Assembly (NCBI GenBank): GCA_047618505.1
Contig: JBLHLB010000129.1
Span: 1-10,057 of the forward strand
DNA length: 10,057 nucleotides
Source of the DNA: JBLHLB01 sp047618505
GTDB taxonomy: Bacteria; Planctomycetota; UBA1135; GCA-002686595
Direction: 5' to 3'
The notes beneath the pieces were generated by a model. That model was not told the origin of the DNA, ran no database searches, and worked only from the letters and a program-made list of their open reading frames with translations. The first letter of the stretch is position 1. Each line of letters begins with the position of its first letter. Of this stretch, positions 6,674 through 10,057 are shown in pieces. The translations under genes and the position numbers were made by a program.

Positions 6674-8470
6674 CTACAGCTGCGTAACGATCTGCTGCAG
6701 GTTCGAAACTTCGATGCCCTGGCCGGCGCCCACGGCGACGGTCTGGGAGTAGAAGTTACTGAAGATCGGCGCGGTGAAGGCCAGGTTCACGGCAGTCCAG
6801 CCCTCGACCGGAATAACGAAGGACATGGCCGTATCTAGCTCGCTGAAGTTGTTGCCGATGTCCAGGCTCACCAGGGGGTGCACACTGGGCACGTTCGACA
6901 TGGAGTAGAGCACGTAGTGCAGGCGGCCGGGGGTCCCGGACACGGTGATGTCGAGCCCGTTTGCCTGGGACACAAGGTTGGGCACGACGCCATCGCCGAG
7001 CTGCAGCTTCGGCTGATCCGGTGCAATGATGGTGATGGACTCGCCATCGCTCTCGGAGCCCTCGGTCACAACGACGCTCGCGGATCCCAGTGCCGTCGCC
7101 TGGGGCGGATCAATCGTGATCAGCTGGGGAGTGATGTAGGTCACGGAGGCAGCATCCACGGGGATGCCGTCGAAGGACACCGTAGAGTTTGCGCTGAAAC
7201 CTAGGCCGGTGATAACCACGACTTGATCAACTCCAGGAACGAGGGCGTCCAAGGGGTCGGGGGTCACTGAGATGACGTCAACGACCTGATCCGCGACGAC
7301 CTTGAAGAGTTCGCCACCAGAGCGATCGCAAATATAGAGCTCGCCGAAACCGTCCTCGCCGAAGGAGGCAATCGACTTCAGAGATAGTCCCGAACCGGGA
7401 GCCAGCTCAGAGGTCCGATCAAGGAAGTTCTGAACCCCATTGGTGGTGTCATAGTTGAAGGTGCGGATCTTGCTGTCGATGTAGTCCGCGAAGAAGTATG
7501 TGCCCTGGAGGTCGGGGATTTCCGAACCGCGGTAGACGTAGCCGCCGGTAATGGAGCGTGCACCTGTGCTCTGGGGCAGATCGTAAATCGGTCCGCGGTA
7601 TGCGGGATCGTTGCAGGCAGGGGTCGTCCCCGTAGGGCAGTTGCCGAATCCGTTGCAACGGGTCGACTCCATCACGCGCCAGCCAAAGTTCACACCACCC
7701 TCGCCATAGGAGAAGAAGCTGATTTCCTCGTTCGCGTTCTGACCCACATCGCCGATCACTACATCCCCCGTCAGTGCATCTACGGAGAAGCGCCAGGGGT
7801 TTCGCAGACCGACCTGGTAGATCTCCGGCATGGCTCCGCCGGTCCCCACGTAGGGGTTGTCCGAGGGAATCATGTAGGGCAAACCGTTTGAGACATCGAT
7901 GCGCAGCATCTTGCCCAGCCACGTGGACAGGTCCTGGGAACGGCAGCCGGGGTCGTTGGAGGAACCACCATCACCAAAGCCAATCAACAGGTAGCCGTCA
8001 CGGTCGAAGGTCAGCATGCCACCGTTGTGATTTGTGTAGGGCTGAACCACCTCTAGTACCGGGGTTCCACTCGCCGCATTTGCGATGTCGGGATCTGCGG
8101 AAACGCTATAGCGCTCCACCACAGACTTACCCGAACCGCTTCCGGTCGTGTAGTGCACGTAGAAGAGGCCGGTCTGGGCGTAGTTCGGGTCAAAAGCCAA
8201 CCCCAGCAATCCCTGTTCACTACTGCCGCTCACCGTGGTCGAGAGGTCCAGGAACGGCGTAGGCAGCTCGCCCCCGTTCTCGATGATCTGAATGCGCCCG
8301 CCCTGCTCGACAACGAACAGTCGTGAGTCACCGGCTGGAGCAGTCATGAAGATAGGGGTGCTCAAACCGTTGACGACGAGCTCCGTCGTCAAGGCCGTCT
8401 GGGCGGAGATGCTGGTGAGGCAAAGACCGAGGGCAACTCCCGCGAGGGAGAGAAGATTGAGTCGGCGCAT
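6674..8470 (-). CDS. Secreted PQQ-dependent sugar dehydrogenase-like protein with TIG domain
   Basis: A 598-residue exported protein. The signal peptide is residues 1-23, with likely cleavage after ISA. Residues 28-392 form a six-bladed beta-propeller of the soluble glucose/aldose sugar dehydrogenase (GSDH, HHIP-like) family: LFVVEQGGRIQII (51-63), EQGLLGLAFDPNY (85-97), NHNGGMLTFDRDG (147-159) with His148 at the place of the catalytic base, LLIGFGDGGSSNDPG (161-175), GLRNPWRFSVD (221-231) and GDVGQNANEEI (240-250). Known members oxidise aldoses with PQQ; PQQ use here is inferred. Residues about 398-482 resemble an IPT/TIG immunoglobulin-like domain (DQVVVITGLGFSANSTVSFDG). Residues 490-598 are a beta-rich domain I cannot assign, perhaps for surface retention. 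Cysteines at 272, 278 and 286 in a loop could form disulfides. ATG 8470 is preferred over GTG 8494 because it places the signal peptide directly at the N-terminus. Confidence 0.86.
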   Translation of the reverse strand: MRRLNLLSLAGVALGLCLTSISAQTALTTELVVNGLSTPIFMTAPAGDSRLFVVEQGGRIQIIENGGELPTPFLDLSTTVSGSSEQGLLGLAFDPNYAQTGLFYVHYTTGSGSGKSVVERYSVSADPDIANAASGTPVLEVVQPYTNHNGGMLTFDRDGYLLIGFGDGGSSNDPGCRSQDLSTWLGKMLRIDVSNGLPYMIPSDNPYVGTGGAMPEIYQVGLRNPWRFSVDALTGDVVIGDVGQNANEEISFFSYGEGGVNFGWRVMESTRCNGFGNCPTGTTPACNDPAYRGPIYDLPQSTGARSITGGYVYRGSEIPDLQGTYFFADYIDSKIRTFNYDTTNGVQNFLDRTSELAPGSGLSLKSIASFGEDGFGELYICDRSGGELFKVVADQVVDVISVTPDPLDALVPGVDQVVVITGLGFSANSTVSFDGIPVDAASVTYITPQLITIDPPQATALGSASVVVTEGSESDGESITIIAPDQPKLQLGDGVVPNLVSQANGLDITVSGTPGRLHYVLYSMSNVPSVHPLVSLDIGNNFSELDTAMSFVIPVEGWTAVNLAFTAPIFSNFYSQTVAVGAGQGIEVSNLQQIVTQL

Positions 8471-8710
8471 GGGAAACGTTCCATTGAGGGTCACTCCAGC
8501 GCTCCAGGGCGCGATGACCAGGGGGCGGTGAAGGTTGTGCTGGGCCTATGGGTATGGCCAGGCAGCGAGACAGCAAGCGACTTAGAGATCCACCGTAGCG
8601 GCGAACCTGTCCGAGCCATCCTAAGAAGACTCGTCCTGCGCAAGGTCACGTTCCCTCAAAACCCAGGAATGGAGGGCCTTTCGAAGATCCGCTCTCCCCT
8701 GGCAGTCTCC
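8471..8710. other. Intergenic spacer upstream of the sugar dehydrogenase gene
   Basis: These 240 bases separate two minus-strand genes and should hold the sugar dehydrogenase promoter and any terminator of the FG-GAP gene. I found no convincing stem-loop with a T-run and no clear -35/-10 pair on the minus strand. The plus strand is open across the region as part of a frame running to 9337, but its continuation lies opposite the FG-GAP gene and shows no domain. I regard the spacer as non-coding. Confidence 0.5.
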
Positions 8711-10057
8711 CTAGGGAACCGGGATTATCCAGACTCCGCCGCGGGCGGAGGTGATGGTCACGTCCGCGGGCTTGGTCCCCAGGCCCGAGAAGCTCCCCAC
8801 GTAAGCCCCAAGTTCGGCGTCAAAGGTAAGAGCCCCAAGCCCAGTCGCCTGGAGGGTAGATCTGCCCCCGAAGGAGCAAGTGACAGCAACATCGAGTACG
8901 AGTCCACCTGCGTCCCAGGCCACGCCGTCATCGGTTACATTCTCGGGGATGAGGCCAAGGGTCTCATTGATCAGGTACAGGTCACCGGGGCCGAGGTCCG
9001 TGAAGCTCTGCAGCGTGCCACTGGGCCACTGGACCGTGATATCCACGAGGGCATCCTTTCCCGTGCCGAAGTGCTGAATGGCCTCACTCTGGGAGTGCGC
9101 GCTATCTCCACCCGAGACACGTCGCATCTGAGTGATTCCACCGGAGGTCAGCCTGATGACAGCACCAATTGCGCTGCGGTTTGTCTGAGTGCCGTAGAGC
9201 TTGAACTCAATCCAACCCAGCGTCGTGACGGTGTCGTTCCGGTAGAGCTGAGCGTCCTGATCTTGGTTAACAAAGAAGAGGTCGATGTCTCCATCGTAAT
9301 CGTAGTCCGCGGCGGCTCCCCCACGAGTCACGGCTGAAGACGAGTCCGAGATGGCGACCTCACCAAAATAACCACCGTCGATGTTTAGGAAGGCAGTCTC
9401 TGGAGAAGTGTTACGCATGGACCCGATCCAAAGATCAGACCAGCGATCGTTATTCAGGTCTGCAAAGCCACAACCCCAGGAGTCGATGAAAGAGACGCCA
9501 TAGATGTCGGCCACGTTGTCCGAGAAGGATCCGTCGGGGTCGCCCAGATAGAGCACGTTTCCCTGGGGTTCCGGCGGATGGGGGTAGGTGTCCGAGATGT
9601 AGAGGTCCCAATCGCCGTCGTTGTCGAAATCGCCCACTCCCATTCCCATGGCAGCGTAGGCATCGTCACCGATCTGGGGCATGTTCGGGACATCATCGAC
9701 GAAGCTGACTCCCCCCGAGTTGCGATAGTAGATGTCAATCGGAATGAAGAGCGGAGGCGCGTTCAAGTGCGCTGTTATCCCAACGTAGATGTCGGGATAG
9801 AGATCGAAGTCTGTGTCGATCCACTGCATGACTAAGGCGTCGCGACCAAAGCCATCTGCACCCGTGCTTACGGTCGCATCCTCGAAGATGCCGGAGCCAT
9901 CGTTGTGCAGGAGGCGATCGAAATCATCATGGACACCTAAGGGCAGGCCATACATCGTCCAGCTTCCAAGATAGAGGTCCACGAAACCGTCGTTGTCGTA
10001 GTCTGCGAAACCCGCACAGCTTGTTCGCCGCCCCAAGGGGTGAACCACACCGTGGCT
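8711..10057 (-). CDS. CRTAC1-like FG-GAP/VCBS repeat protein with ASPIC/UnbV domain (partial, N-terminus missing)
   Basis: The minus-strand frame is open from the right edge to a TAG at 8713-8711, giving 448 visible residues. A GTG at 10048 could serve as a start in principle, but the frame continues upstream to the edge and the first repeat is already under way, so the true start and any signal peptide lie outside. Five FG-GAP calcium-loop motifs are visible at residues 19-27 (DYDNDGFVD), 81-89 (DTDFDLYPD), 143-151 (DFDNDGDWD), 200-208 (DLNNDRWSD) and 251-259 (DYDYDGDID). The second and fourth lack the Gly and look weakened. Residues 282-365 are an ASPIC/UnbV domain (NRSAIGAVIRLTSGG, HFGTGK, VQWPSGTLQSF). 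The last 80 residues are an unassigned beta-rich tail ending in WIIPVP. Such proteins are integrin-like propellers, usually exported and often calcium-binding or adhesive. The exact role is unknown. The sugar dehydrogenase gene follows on the same strand after 240 bases. Confidence 0.85.
   Translation of the reverse strand, partial: SHGVVHPLGRRTSCAGFADYDNDGFVDLYLGSWTMYGLPLGVHDDFDRLLHNDGSGIFEDATVSTGADGFGRDALVMQWIDTDFDLYPDIYVGITAHLNAPPLFIPIDIYYRNSGGVSFVDDVPNMPQIGDDAYAAMGMGVGDFDNDGDWDLYISDTYPHPPEPQGNVLYLGDPDGSFSDNVADIYGVSFIDSWGCGFADLNNDRWSDLWIGSMRNTSPETAFLNIDGGYFGEVAISDSSSAVTRGGAAADYDYDGDIDLFFVNQDQDAQLYRNDTVTTLGWIEFKLYGTQTNRSAIGAVIRLTSGGITQMRRVSGGDSAHSQSEAIQHFGTGKDALVDITVQWPSGTLQSFTDLGPGDLYLINETLGLIPENVTDDGVAWDAGGLVLDVAVTCSFGGRSTLQATGLGALTFDAELGAYVGSFSGLGTKPADVTITSARGGVWIIPVP

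Noticed and set aside
8600..8660. A possible ECF-sigma type promoter (GGAAC-like element, minus strand) for the sugar dehydrogenase gene
   Set aside because: The GGAAC match is present but no fitting -10 element lies at the usual 15-17 base spacing.
8641..8682. A possible terminator of the FG-GAP gene, around the T-run read on the minus strand
   Set aside because: Only three to five pairs can form near the T-run, which is too weak to call.
8528..9337. A 269-codon plus-strand open frame overlapping the FG-GAP gene
   Set aside because: Most of it lies antisense to clear FG-GAP and ASPIC/UnbV coding sequence. The unique first part has no recognisable domain.

Overview
The window looks like chromosomal DNA from a GC-rich bacterium, most likely a planctomycete or a related environmental lineage. 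This is inferred from the gene set: an FG-GAP/ASPIC-UnbV secreted protein, a secreted PQQ-type sugar dehydrogenase carrying a TIG domain, and weak or absent Shine-Dalgarno sites. No rRNA or ribosomal marker is present to fix the taxon. There are eight protein genes, six complete and one cut at each edge. I see no tRNA, rRNA, CRISPR array, transposase or integrase.

Left part (1-2871): a truncated minus-strand gene encodes a small membrane-anchored, probably coiled-coil protein. It diverges from a plus-strand pair. The first plus gene encodes a protein with a decayed GGDEF fold, an acidic insert and a helical, coiled-coil-like C-terminal half. The second, about 100 bases on, encodes an actin-family ATPase that closely resembles MamK, the magnetosome filament protein. 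No other magnetosome gene is visible. The simplest reading is a MamK-type filament system used for something else, with the upstream protein as a candidate partner. A strong 19-bp hairpin closes this block.

Middle (2872-6636): a minus-strand lipoprotein with a C39-like cysteine peptidase domain converges on the actin gene. It diverges from a plus-strand pair made of a PlsC-type acyltransferase with C-terminal membrane helices and an alanine-glyoxylate/serine-pyruvate aminotransferase 39 bases later. That pair may be co-transcribed, but the two activities have no obvious shared pathway.

Right part (6637-10057): two minus-strand genes for exported proteins lie in tandem. One is the sugar dehydrogenase-like beta-propeller with a TIG domain and an unassigned C-terminal domain. 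The other is a CRTAC1-like FG-GAP repeat protein with an ASPIC/UnbV domain, whose N-terminus lies beyond the window. Both point to extracytoplasmic carbohydrate or surface functions. Longer open frames opposite these genes are judged to be shadows.
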